Source of the DNA: Gavia stellata
Taxonomy: Eukaryota > Chordata > Aves > Gaviiformes > Gaviidae
Length of the DNA stretch: 64,000 nucleotides
Reading direction: 5' to 3'
Assembly: GCF_030936135.1 (NCBI RefSeq)
Contig: NC_082602.1
Span: 4,836,001 to 4,900,000, forward strand
How positions within the stretch are numbered: position 1 is the first letter of the stretch; every line of letters starts with the position of its first letter. The translations under genes were made by a program, and so were the position numbers. Positions 39,285-51,750 of this stretch are shown one piece after another. Below the pieces are notes generated by a model. The model was given only the letters and a program-made list of their open reading frames with translations. It ran no database searches and was not told the DNA's origin.

Positions 39285-42200
39285 TCACATTTCAGGTTGC
39301 TCAGCAGATGGTTGAGATTCTGGAGATTCAAACCGCTGGTGAAAGTTTGTTCGTTGTTTCCTCAGCTTCTCAGGAGCTTTTCTCCATAAAATTATTTCCT
39401 ATTTGAGGAAGCAAACATGTTTGAAACAACCATTTACCATTAAGCCCACAGTATCAAGTATCATTATGGTAAGTTCCTAATAGGCAAAGACTTTTGAAAA
39501 AAACTTCCCATTACTTTCCATATCTACTGCACTGTTCTGTAAGTAACAGAATGAAGACACAAGTACTTAAGTTTACGTATTTTAGTTACTACCTGAACAT
39601 CTACCTTCATCAATACTGAGCAGTCACCCCTTCCTTAACAATCCTACTCCCCACTTTAATAGTATTAAAAGGGTCCAAGAAATTTTTCTTCCTCCTTTTC
39701 TGAAAATCCAAACCCATCATAGCCACTGTATGCTCCACCTACCTTCTGTTTTCCAATATTTAGTTATACTGCCTTGTCTATTCTTTAGAAGGAAGATTCT
39801 GATCTAATCCACATAGCTTCATACCAGTGACTCTCTTCACCACTCCTTTCCTCAGCACGTCCTCAACTTTTGTTACATTTTCAGTCAAATGTCTTAGCCC
39901 TTATTACAATTTTGCAATTTTGAACCTGGGCTAAGGCTGGGAGAGGAGATCTATCTGGAGTAGTTTAAGAAAGCAAGCAAACAAATGCACCTGTAGCTCA
40001 TTTTAGCCACAAAGTGTTTTGTCTGGATATTCACACTGCAAGGTTGTTCTGTGGCACTGAGCATCCTATCCTTGCTGAAGTAGCATCCATCGTCCCCTTG
40101 ACTCCTTTTTGCAAGCTAACTTTTTCTATACAGCTTCCAATACGCTTGCCAGCAGAAATGCTTATGCCATAAATGAAGCATGGGTGGCTTCCAATGTTGA
40201 ATATTCAAATCAGCATGTACAACAGCCCAGATAATTCTGCAACAAGATTGACCATACCTGTTGTTTGAAGTATCGTCTGTCTTCTTCATCCACAAGCACT
40301 AGGTTTAAGAAGTACCTCACTGAAAATTTTTTGTTCACATCCCTCATTGTAGGAGTTGGGTCATAGCCTGCTAAGAACAGTCTTATAGGAATCGATTCAC
40401 CTTTAAAAAAAAGAAACTTTCGATTAGTTCCTTAAAACTGGGTATCATCAAAGCAGTTTCAAAAGACATAAAAAATAAAGGCAGTTTCCCAAGCACTGTC
40501 TGTGCCTCTTCCTTGTTTATAAAAAAAGAAACCAAAACAAAAAAAACCCACCCAAACCCACACTGAACACACAGGCAAGTGTGAAATCAAAAGTGAAAAC
40601 ACTTTCTCAGTGGAAGCATGGAGCCAGGCAAGACAAAAGTATCAGTATCTTGAACTCTCTAGAGCTGGTCTACACCATGTAGTCAGGTTTGAACCAAAGT
40701 GGTAAAAGGATCGGTCACAGAATTTCCAATGGTAAGGGTAAGAATTACTAGGATCCCAAGTGAAATGCCCTAAGTCGATGAAAATACCTGCTTTGAATAG
40801 GAAAATCCACTATCATTTCAGCAACCTAAGGAGAAGTGTGGTTTCTCCAAGAAAAAAAATAAATGTATACAAGTCCTTTCCTCCGTAATTTTTTTTAAAT
40901 ACGGTTTTAACTCAAAATTCTTACCCTTTAAAACAAGTACAATTATTTACCTTTAACCGGTGCACCATCCATTATTTCGTATTTTGCAATGGTTTCAGTC
41001 TCTGTTGTGGTACTGGGTCCTGGTGAAACAAGTTTTCACTGTGAGAATGCACGCTTCAGTTTTAAACATTTACAAAGCTTCAATCACAGCAATTTGTGCT
41101 CTGCAGCATTTAAATTACACAACACTGCATTTTTTGCCTTTGTCTTGCATGTAAGTTAGACACAGCTAAAGCAAGCAAAACCCTCTCCCAGGCAGAGCAT
41201 CTACTTCTTAGTCTCTCCTCCCCATGCTGACACAGAATAGGCAGCAGCCAGTGCTTCAAAGGAGCCCTGGGCATGCAGGCTTTAAATAAGGGACAAGCAT
41301 GCAGGGTGTGAAACAGTTCTGTTCAGCGCGCAGTGCTAGCGACTGATACTGCTAGGCCACGATCAGACTAGAAACCTGAAGGGTTATCACCCAGAACAAG
41401 AGCCACCTTTCTCCAGAGCCTAGGATGAAGAAACCAGAGTACCTAATTTAGCCACAAAAACCAACAATTAAGTAGAGCTTTCTGCCTTTCCTCTGTTGCT
41501 ATGGAAGCTTTCTCATTCTCCACACAAACAGCTCACTAGGGCCCCAGCCACTGGGGAATGAAGTCGTGAGCCACAGCCTCTTACTGCCTTCCTAATTCCT
41601 GATCAGCAATGATCAAGCTGTTTCTGCTTCAAAGCCTCTTGATGTTTCCATCATATCAGTTTTAGGCTAACTGAAAATGACACATTTCTAGAAGATGAGA
41701 AATTCATGCTAATCTTTACCAAGCCCACTTTACCAACTAATCTCTGCAGAGGCAAGGGCATCTTCAGGATGCATTTTACACCTTTTCCCTTGTTCATTAT
41801 CTATCAAGGCTGATTAAGCTGCTGCATATTTATGCCCAAATTCCATTTACAAGGGTTCACGTTTGTGAAGCTAGCCCAACAGTCACAATCCCAGAACAAT
41901 GCTACAGACTGACAATGTTGACTACTAAATATGATTACCAAAGCACAAAATGCAAATGGTAGTCAAACACCAGTAAGAAAGAAGCACGTGGAGCATTAGT
42001 TTAGCCAAAGCTGCAACTACTGACTTCACTCTCCAGGTTTGCAGAAGGCTCAACCAGCAGACAAGTTGCCATTTCTTTTGGCCTTTGTTTCTCTTACCAA
42101 TTCCAGTAATCTCCTTTTTGATCAGCTGCAACTCCATGTGTTGAATTTTTATTCTCACTAAGAGGAAATAAATTTTTCCAACAATCACATCCTTTAAGTG

Positions 42201-45200
42201 ATACCTTTAAAAGAACAGAATGGGGGCTTTCATTAAACAATAAACACAGTTTTTACACCTTCTTGAATACAAGTTATACAGGCAGTTACCTTATCTGCCT
42301 ATTAACTACTTAGAGCTTGCTTCCCCACTGAGCTAAGCATCTCTGCCAGACCAGTGCAATTAGCACCTCTCCATCACTGCAGTATTAGTAAAGGAAGTAC
42401 GATAGTTACAATGAAAGAGCATAAATGCAGAAATCAATTCTTAAATATTTGCAGGTGACCTTCCTATTAGTACTGAAGGCAGAACAGACCTTCAAAAGGT
42501 CTGTTTTGAGATTCTTCAAAAAAGGAGACTGCGTAATTAGTAACCAAACAGCTCAACACAATAACGATTGAAAATGTTGCTTTACGTTTTAAGTCTCCAG
42601 ATGCCAAGGTTGTTCATCAAATATTACATACTCTACCCTTTTATCCCGAAATATTTACTTGAGTGTGTAAGTGACACTTACTTTGACTTATTGTATTCAA
42701 ACTCTATATGAAGACAGTCTTCAATGCCCACTTCCATTTTAATGGAGTTGTTTACATCTGGGTATGTAGCAAGCTGGTGAACAATCAGATCATATTCTTT
42801 CACCAAGTCTGACAGCCGTCTCACTATAGTCACTTTTAGAAAATACCTAGGAAGAAAGCCACTAAGTTAACCATAATTATTCAGAATTGCGGAAGTAAAA
42901 GCCCTTATGTTCTGAAGTACAGGTATTCTTTGAAAGACAAGAGTACATTCTCCTAAGACCAGGCAGAAAAAAATAAGACACCAAAATAAAGACAAAAAAC
43001 TTATAGGTAGAAATGTGGGGTTGTTTTGTTTGGACATGTGTTACTTTGTTGGGTTTTTTTAGAGGAGAGACATGGACTGTCTTCACTTGATTAAACAGAA
43101 AGGATTTTATCTATACAAACAACACTGAGTAATTCCAAATAAAGTAGAAAAGGCTATGTTATAACATGATCTCAACAACTCCAGTCAAGGCACACTAGCT
43201 ACTGGCTGTTACATGTCCAATTTGAAATCCAACAGGAGGAAGGGCGGGAGGGGGCAGCGTAATTGTTAAATTATGAATTTTCTGCAGGGGACAAGGGGAG
43301 AGAAGGCTTTATGGTTACAAACCTCAGTCTGACGTTGGCACCAATATAGGATTCGTATGGCTTTTCAACCTGCATGAATTCAAAGTCATAGCTTCTGCTT
43401 TGGGTCAGTTCTCCGGGTAAGGCCAGTTCTTTCACTAAGTTTACAAATTCATGGGTATTGCTTTTGTCATTGAAGAGTTCTAAAGTTGAGGAAGTTAAAA
43501 GGAAAACATGTTTCAACGTTTATTTTTAGCAAACAAAACTGTCTCTAATTTGGCAGGAGCAGGTGGGAAAGGACAACAGAAGCAATTAATTTGATTTAAG
43601 TTACACATACTTGACCAACTGTTTTATGCAGTTTTTCAAAGTTATCTTCAGTCTCAACAACCTACAGTAAGCATTCCTAGGGAGCTAACTGCAATGAACA
43701 GAACACATATTTGAAGCTTCACTAGCATGGCATCTTTTTTTAATGACAGTTTAGCTAGCTTTAATAAGTACTTCTTGCCTTGCATTCTCTGTAATCAGCA
43801 TTGCCCGATTTTGGCTTCCAGCATTTATTGCCGAAGGGATAAAATCTAAGCAACATCAAGACTGGCTCATTTAGGAAAGGCCAGTGACCCCAACTGGTCT
43901 CCCACAGATAAACAACACCTATCAAATGGTTTACTATTGCTACTAGTTCACAATCAAATGGCTTATCATGACCACTGGTCTAAGTCAGTCATTTGGAAAC
44001 AAGTTCTTGATACATAGGCATAGACACACCAGTTTCACAACTGAAAGTATCAGCTAAGAACAGTAGTGGTAGCTGGTTTTACACAGACTGAAGCTTTTCA
44101 GATGAGAAAAAACTAACTAAACACACCGACTCCACAGTTTCTCATTGCCACTTTGGTAGAAACTAACTAGTAACTGCTTATTTTCTAATATGACTACAAA
44201 TTATCTAAGGTGTACTTGGTTTGCTATGACAAGCATTTACATAATACAAAGTTTATTTACTGTTGCATATCCAATACTTCTTGTGCCAGTCAGAACAGTT
44301 GTACTCTGAAGAGCTGGTTTAAAATATGTCTTTGACATGCAGCTGGAGCTAGTCTCCAAGTACTGCAGAGACAGATCACACTACTGGGATGCTTTTTTTT
44401 TATATTAAAACTATATTAACTACACTAAACTATAAACTAACTATACTAAACTATATTAAAACTTGAAAGGATGCAAGAAAACATGGACAAGTACAAAAAG
44501 CGGTAACTTATATCACTTCTGCTTAACTCTGAGGATTTCTAAATGGTAGCACAACGGAAAGTCCCAGAAACACAGAAAATTCAAAAAACACTACATCAAA
44601 TTAAAGTCATTCAGAGAATAAAATTTATGCAGAGTAGATGAAGAACAGCCTCTACAGCTATTAGAGGACAACAGACTAAATGAAGCTGACATGTGAGCTC
44701 TATTTTTTCCTCTAAAGGCCTCACTCCCATCACACTGCTGCTTTATTCTGAAAGTTTGCTTTTACAGCCAGACTGACCAAAACCTCAAAGCATAAAGCAG
44801 CAGGTTTAAGAACTCAATCATACCTGCTACGTAACAGTTCAGATATAAGGTACTAGAGCCTACTGACTGATCAGAAATTGATTGGAATTTCACAAATTCT
44901 CCAAGTCAATTGTATGATGCTGAAACATAAAAATTTACTTCTAAGGGGGACAACAATGCAAACAGCCCTCTAACAGAAGGAAAGCATTTTAGTATCAGTC
45001 TAAGGGTGCAGAGGTTACCTCAAGTGGTCAGAAGTTAGATACGATCAAGATTCTTTATAGTTCAAATCTAACCAGACTTAAATACAGTTATAAGAAAATT
45101 ACATTTTTAACGTCAATACCACATTACCTTGCTAAAAAGCACAGAGATCCTCTGAAGCTTCAATACTATTTTATGTTAACAGTATAAAACTATGTTTTAG

Positions 45201-48200
45201 AAAACCAACCACCAAAGAACTATTTTAGAAGTGCTTTCCTATAGGCTGCCCCATCATTTCTTTTATATGCTTCTTCTCTTTCAGAGCCAGAATTAAAGAC
45301 AAGAATTAAGAAGTCTGGCACAGTAGATACACCTGATATTTTGGCTTGGAACCTTAAGTACAGGCAAAACAAGGCACAAGCAGAAAAAAAATAATCAAGT
45401 GCCTTGGTTTTGCTTTTTACATCAGGGTCATTCATCATTTATAGTCAGAGGGAAGACTGTGTTTAAGTTAAAATGCATAGTCTGAACGATATGAAGCAGA
45501 AACCATGTGTACCATGGTCACAAGTTTAGTTTTTTGAAATCCCTAGTGGTTCTTAATCAAATTCTTAAACTGTCCAAGACAGACTGAATACTCACCATCC
45601 CAGTTCTAACTTACATGTACATATCTTCCCTCCCAATGATCTTCTGACTAGCACTGATTAGTATATCACTTGCATTAAAATGAGTAGGATATATGCTTCC
45701 TTTGGCACTTGTCATCCACTAACCCAATCAGGTTGCAATGTTTGAGCCAAACTGCCAACAGTCACAAGTGCAAAGTTTCACAAACCACCCGCACCTAACA
45801 TCCCTTTTATAGCTTCAAAACTCACCAATTTGTCCTACAAATTCAATTCTAATTCCTTGGTGCTCTAGTCTTTTCCCATGCTGCTTAATGGAGACGTTCA
45901 CCTACCAAGGCAAAAAAACCCAATCAGTTAAAACTTTTCAACACTTTCACTCTAATACATGATCTTAATAAAAAGGAAAGTACATTACTACATGCCTATG
46001 AAAAACTGAGGCCTCTTCTCAACAGCACTATCTGAGCTTGAAGGCAACCAAATTAAACAGCTGATTATGAAATTAAGCATTACCCAGGTGCCACTAAAGC
46101 ATTTAAGAAAAATCTAATCATCCACGAGACTGAATTTAGTAAGTAAGCTTGAAACTTTCGAGTCCCAAAATTAAGAATCTAAGCCAGAGCTTCAGAAGAG
46201 TTTGCATAAGCCAGTCATGACCCTCTTGCCATCTCTGAAGGCAGAAAGCTTCAAAGCATCTTCTGACAGCCACATTTGGAAGTCCAAAAAAGAACTGCCA
46301 TGAGATGCATTCCTTTCAAGTCAAGTGAAATTAAGTCCCTTCCTCAGCAGACAGCTGAGTATTGGTGTTAGAGAAGTCAATGAAAAATAACAGATAATGA
46401 AACCTACTCTCAAGATCTGCATTTGTGAATTTGATCCTCACTATCAGACCTTGCCTCACAGGACAAGATTCCATAAGGCTACTTTCTATGGAAACATGTA
46501 AATGTTAAGCATATATAATGCTCCCTTATGAGGTAGCAATGACCAGAGAAATTCCTGTGCCTTAAAATCCAGTACATCATTGATATCCAAGTAGGAAGTA
46601 AACCACTTGAATAATTTATCTTTGTGGTGAAAAGAAGGAGGAGAGAGGTAGGGGGAACTTGTCCAATAAGTTACTGGTCTTCCAAACCTCCTTATCCCAC
46701 TGTGCTTGTGTTAGCCAAAACTCATCGGGCACCTCTCAGGCATTGCTGATACAAGCAAGAAGTACTCAGGCCAATGAACGTACAAACGCTAGTTCCCTCA
46801 GTTTCACGAGTTTGAGGCCCATCTTGTCAGTGTTTCAGATCCGTGTAAGGATCTTTCTAGAAAACCAAGCATGGAAAGATTATCTTAAGAGCAGGAAGAT
46901 ACCCAGTGGCAACAGATCAGTCAAGATCAAAGTAGGTATATAGAAGTCAATCTCAGAACCCAATACCTGGCTCACGTTTCTTGGAGGAAAAGCAAATCAT
47001 AACAGAAATATCCAGAGAATGAGAATGGCTCCAGTAAAACCAGAGTGATGGCAAGGAGTTCCTAGGTGCAATACTACAAGTAGAGGAATCCCTCTGCCAA
47101 TCTCAACTTCATTCTTTTTCCAAGGAGAAAAACTGTTGACTCAGCAGCCAGCTGAACTTGATATGTTGCGCCTCTGATGCAACTCCAGAAACCACTTCAG
47201 GGCATGAAACGTAAGGCTTAGCTTCAGGGTACGCAAAGCAGGTTGGCTGCACCAGCCAAAAATTACTGTTACACATGTCAGGTTGTGGATTTCGGAGTTC
47301 AAGGGGAAGGGGAAGCAGGGGGATCCAGTTTGGAATAGTTTTCTTGTCAAAAGCAATGATAGGATTGCACATGGTTGCACAAAAACCTGATTCATAAATA
47401 CAAGATGAGGGGAAACAAATAAACAGCTAGTGTTCAACACGCCCAGTTTTATCAGTTACCTGAATGACTGTGGTTATAAAGACCGTATCTAGGAAAACAC
47501 CATTTTCTGTTTGAATAACACCACAAGCTGAAATCGCAGCTCTTGCTTATATCATTTTTTCATTTAACTTCCTATAGGCATCTGCATGCCAGAATCAGTA
47601 CAGTAATTAATAGTCACTTAAAAAAAAAGTTACCTTTCCCGAAACAGATTCTCCATCATAGAAGAGAAAATGCTTTTCTACTTTACCATCTTCTGTTTTG
47701 ATTTCTGCTGTTTTTCGTGTTTCACCATCATTAAGAATAACATCAATCTCACAAACAGGACCGAATAAGCCTCCAAGAAAACTCTGGAATAACAAGAAGT
47801 AGATAAGTTACTACACAGCGGACACTCCATTTTAAACATGGTATTTACTTGCAGCTATATACTATACATTGGGGAAAAACATTCATGCTCCCATGAAGTT
47901 ACAAAGCCATTATGTATTAGAGACCCAAGAAACAGCGATGACAGAAGACAGATGTTCATCTAGCAAATAACTGAAGTCAGGTCAGCAAAAGCAGCAACAG
48001 CTCTTACAAAATATAATGTTTATAAAAAAGTACACAGTGTAATTACCATTATTACTACTACACTAAAATACTAACAAATATTTAAAACGTTACTGTTGCA
48101 AACACAACGTTGGTTTCTATCACTGCAAGGTTTCCAATCACTGATTTCACTTTTTAAAAAAATCATTTTTAAACCACATTTGAAATTTTTTTTTTCTTTA

Positions 48201-51049
48201 ACAAGTTTATTCCATCTGGTTTAGGATTTCAGATATTATGCCAAAAACTACATATTGCTTTATACCCACGCTATAACTTACTGCACAAAGAGCAGTAACA
48301 AGGACGATCAGAAGTAGGAGGAATAACAGAGCAAAGTAGGGTGAAAATAAACAACAACAGGGGATATAATACAAGGCCTAAAGCATCCCCCAGGTTGGCG
48401 AAGGGGAATAGGGACTTATATTTGCTGCCTCTTCCTACGCCGCACAGTTCTCTTACCAAATGAAGAGAGCACTAGCAGGTTCAAGAGGCAGCGGGTCTTC
48501 ATACAATCTACCTTAGCTACACAACTCTGCCATCAGATAGTCGATGTCACAACTTTACCCGTAATACTGCTCCAGGCACCAATCCATTATGAGCATTAAA
48601 CATTTGTCCTCACCTTACAACAGCATTCCCTAGGCACAGACTTTTGACCAGCACCAAACACAAGAAACTAGGAGACACCATCCTTTGACCTTGCACAAAC
48701 ATTTCTTACAAGCAGCTGCAAAACACATTAGCGGCTCTATGGGAAACTCAGTAAGATTAGTACAAAAGCCCACGTTTTCTCCTAAGAATTAGGCACTAAT
48801 CTGCTTTGATGTACTAAAGCGACAACACTTCACTAATTCAGTGTGATTCGAGGGTTTTTTGGAGAAATTACACTGTTCTCAAACGACAGCACCCGCTTCA
48901 ACTAGAGGAATTTGGTATACATGAAACAGTCATTCTCATTTCACCAATTTAACCTCAAAAATTCAGTAAGAACACATTTCAAAACATTCTGGGGACTCGA
49001 AGTTTGAAATTAATAACAAAAAGTCTAGAAGAAAGTTTGATCTGAATGCTGCTGCCTAGCAGTAGGAACATCGAGTGACTTTTTGCTTACCCCTACAAGT
49101 CAAGCAAAGGCATGGTGCAATTTTGAGCTATAAAACACCAATTCACACAAGACTAAACCGGCCTTGTATTTGTTCAGATTGCAAGCAGCCCTAGCTCAAT
49201 CCACAAAAATGTATAACTAACTAAAACCTAGTTATATCTACTTCACATTCTCACAGGGAAGCACAAGCAGATGACCAACAAGGTGGTCAAATTAAGACAG
49301 AATGGTCCTTCAAGTCTCGCCAAGCATATACTCGCATTAATTGCTGAAACAAGAAATACAACTTTTTTTTTTTAATGACCGCACACCAGAACCATTCTTG
49401 ATTTTTGGCTCCTGGGGGAGAGAGAAAGAAGAAAGTTTCAACAAGACTTCCAAATCTTTAGACTATTTTAAACTGTCACACAGATTACTTTGAGCATGCC
49501 CATTTTTTTTTTTCCCTCAGAAATTCTGCATTCGTTCTCCAGATTACCTTGTACTTTTTTTCCCTCCCACCAAGCAAACAAGGAAGCCCATTACCTTTAA
49601 GTAAACATTATATAAGGTGGTCTCACAGTGCCTTCCAAATTATGAAGCTGTACCACCGTTTAAAGCAGTCAGACAGAACTACCATTGGTAACACATCACT
49701 TCTCAAGACACTGCGTATGAATATTTCAACTGCACTCCTTAGAGATTAGCCATGATCTCATCCAGAGAGGACAAGAACATACGGAATAAAGAAATCAACA
49801 GCTGGTATCTCCTCCAGTTGCTATCGAAAATACTGCTGCGGGGAAACTATGCAAAAGAAGAAGTATTTTAAGAAGCCATCATATGGCTTCTTATGTTGTA
49901 TTATGTTACAGCTTAAGAAAATGAAGATGGAGAACTAAGGTTTTCAGAAGCTGGCCAAACGCTAGGCTACGTTCTTGATTTCATGCAAAAGACAAGACGC
50001 TGAAGGTTTTGCTACATCAGGACTGAAATCAATCTGCATTCGGTCTTTACATGTTATAGCTGTACTAAAGGACTTGTAAGTCCCTTATCAGCAGCTGATA
50101 AACAGTGCAGAAATCCCAGCCTCAGCTTCACATGGAGCCCTAAACAGCTTTTGGATGCCCAACAGAGAGAGAGACGCGTGTTAAGGAATCCACACGCTTC
50201 AGAAACCCAGAGCGCGCTGGTCTAGCCGATTCCTTAAAATATGTGTTTTTTTAAACCTATACATCACAGCGCACCAGGCACTTCGCCTAGGCCAAACCCG
50301 CCAAGCACAAAGTGGCCGCTGTTTCACCAGCCCTGAAGGATTACTACCAACCGCTGTCATTTTAAGCGCTGCCTTACGGGACTGCCGAAAGATTTACTGA
50401 TGTTTCCAGGACCATCACATGCACCTTCCCCAGAGCCTCTCCGGCAGCGGCTGTGTAGGAAAAATGGAAGCCGAGTTCCGTGACCAAGCCCCGTGCATGT
50501 GCGCACCGAGGAGCCGCAGAGGAACATCCCGAGCCTCAACCCATAAATTACGCTCCCAACACCCCAAACCTTTGTTTTTCGCCGTCTCGCCAGCTCTCCC
50601 CCGAGCCCGCCCCGCACAGCAGCGGCTCCCGCCGCCGCCTCCCTCCCCGGGGCGGCCCCACCCGGCGCGGGGCAGTCGCGGCCGCCGCCAGGCCCAGGCG
50701 CAGCTCGGGGGGAGGCGGGCGGCGGGGAGCAGCGCGGCCGCGTGACGCAGGCCGGGGACGGGGCGGCCAGGCCGGCGGTGGGCGCGGAGGGGGGGTGCTA
50801 ACCGGGAGCTCCGCGGCCGTGCCGGGGTAGAAGGGAGGGACAACCGGCGGCGCCGGGGAGGCAAAGCGCGCCCGGCGGGGCGGCTCTCCTCACGCACAGC
50901 CCGGAGCCACAGGTGGGGAGGGAGGGAAAGAGGCACCGCCCGGCCCGGCCCAGGCCGCCGCCTCAGGCGGCGGGCGCCCGGAGCGGCGGTTGGAGGGTAA
51001 CGGCCCGCGTAAGGGAGCAGTAACGGCCGCCCCCCCCCGCACTCACCAT
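39285..51049 (-). CDS. VPS26A: Retromer subunit VPS26A
   Basis: VPS26A is the arrestin-fold subunit of the retromer cargo-recognition trimer (with VPS35 and VPS29), which sorts cargo from endosomes to the Golgi or plasma membrane. Nine exons: 51049-51047 (ATG only), 47783-47634, 45901-45826, 43479-43323, 42846-42682, 42204-42098, 41019-40951, 40400-40258, 39398-39285. They join in phase to exactly 327 codons plus TGA, the human length, and the protein looks near-identical to mammalian VPS26A. Recognisable stretches are SFLGGLFGPVCEIDV, GESVSGK, ELFNDKSNTHEFVNLVKEL, YESYIGANVRLR, DVNNSIKMEVGIEDCLHIEF and KIQHMELQLIKKEITGIG. The C-terminus ends SAEQPEM. The start codon has a strong Kozak context (ACCATGG at the splice junction). 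All introns are GT-AG; intron 4 has an atypical GTTTGT donor. Confidence 0.97.
44393..44462. repeat. AT-rich degenerate (AACTATAYTAA)n repeat
   Basis: About 70 bp of irregular ACTATATTAA / ACTATACTAA units following a T run, in VPS26A intron 3. Units differ in length and sequence, so it looks like an old decayed minisatellite. Confidence 0.6.
47784..51046 (-). other. VPS26A intron 1
   Basis: A 3.3-kb intron starting immediately after the ATG (ATG|GTGAGT) and ending at TATTCCAG|AGTTTT. Its 5' 0.5 kb belongs to the CpG island; the rest is AT-rich unique sequence with short T runs near 48190, 49364 and 49503. No additional exon was seen. Such a first intron is a usual place for regulatory sequence, but nothing specific could be identified. 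Confidence 0.65.
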
Positions 51050-51310
51050 GGTGCGTGCCCCTCCGCGGTCGACTCCCGCCCCGCGCGCCACCAGCACCAG
51101 CCGCCCCGGCCCGCGCCCCTGTCATGTGACCTTACAGCTCGCCACGCCACGCCCCCCCCGCCGCACGTGACTGCCCCCCCTCCCCGACTTCCCGCCACCG
51201 CCGCCGCCCGCTCCGTGCCAGCCGAGGACCGGCCGGGGGGCGGGCGGGGTCGAGGTGGTGGCGGCGCATGCGCGCCGCGGCGGGAGGGCGCCGCCTAGCG
51301 GCCGGGAGGC
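50560..51310 (-). promoter_or_regulatory. VPS26A: VPS26A CpG-island promoter
   Basis: A dense CpG block of about 0.75 kb that covers the ATG-only first exon, its upstream sequence and the start of intron 1. TATA-less, as expected for a broadly expressed retromer gene. The open frames of 100-236 codons on both strands here are products of base composition. The SRGN 3' end is only about 300 bp beyond the island's right edge. Confidence 0.8.
51264..51273. promoter_or_regulatory. Putative NRF1 site GCGCATGCGC (VPS26A)
   Basis: The same 10-base palindrome as in the SUPV3L1 island, here 215-224 bp upstream of the VPS26A ATG and followed by G, so 11 of 12 positions fit the NRF1 consensus. Function is inferred from the motif only. 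Confidence 0.45.
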
Positions 51311-51628
51311 GGTAGCGCGCCGTGTGGGGAGGTTTCTCTGACAGGAAATAACGGTCGTGGTTCTAAAAGGCTTAGCAAGTTTTCGTGCTTTTTAGGGAAA
51401 CCCGAGCGAGGGGGTGCGAGGCAGCTCGGGCGGATTTTACCTCATTAGCCGAGTTTTGTAAATGCGCAGGCGACTCCCACCACACAGAGACTTTTAATGC
51501 ATTACCCCCTGGCAGCGCCCCTGGTTTCCCCTGATTGGGGGGGCCGCTCCCCCCGCAAAAAGCCAAGAGCGAGCTCAGACCGAACACTTTTTAGTGAGTG
51601 AAAGCGATAAAGATCTTAAGGCAAAGTT

Positions 51629-51634
51629 TTTATT
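51629..51634 (-). terminator. SRGN: SRGN poly(A) signal AATAAA
   Basis: AATAAA on the minus strand, 117 bp after the SRGN stop codon. It predicts a short 3' UTR with cleavage near 51610, about 300 bp before the VPS26A CpG island begins. Confidence 0.65.
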
Positions 51635-51750
51635 GATTTGGAGTTGGTTTAAAACCATTTCGTAGCCGTCGCGTCAGGTCAGGCACCGGGGAGGGGGCGC
51701 GGGAGGCGAGGGAGGTCACCGCCATTGCGAGGAGGCCGACGTCTCCCGCC

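Noticed and set aside
50415-51125. 236-codon minus-strand open frame, the longest in the window
   Set aside because: Lies across the VPS26A CpG island and disagrees with the conserved VPS26A frame. Low-complexity Arg/Pro/Gly composition, and other frames are also open.
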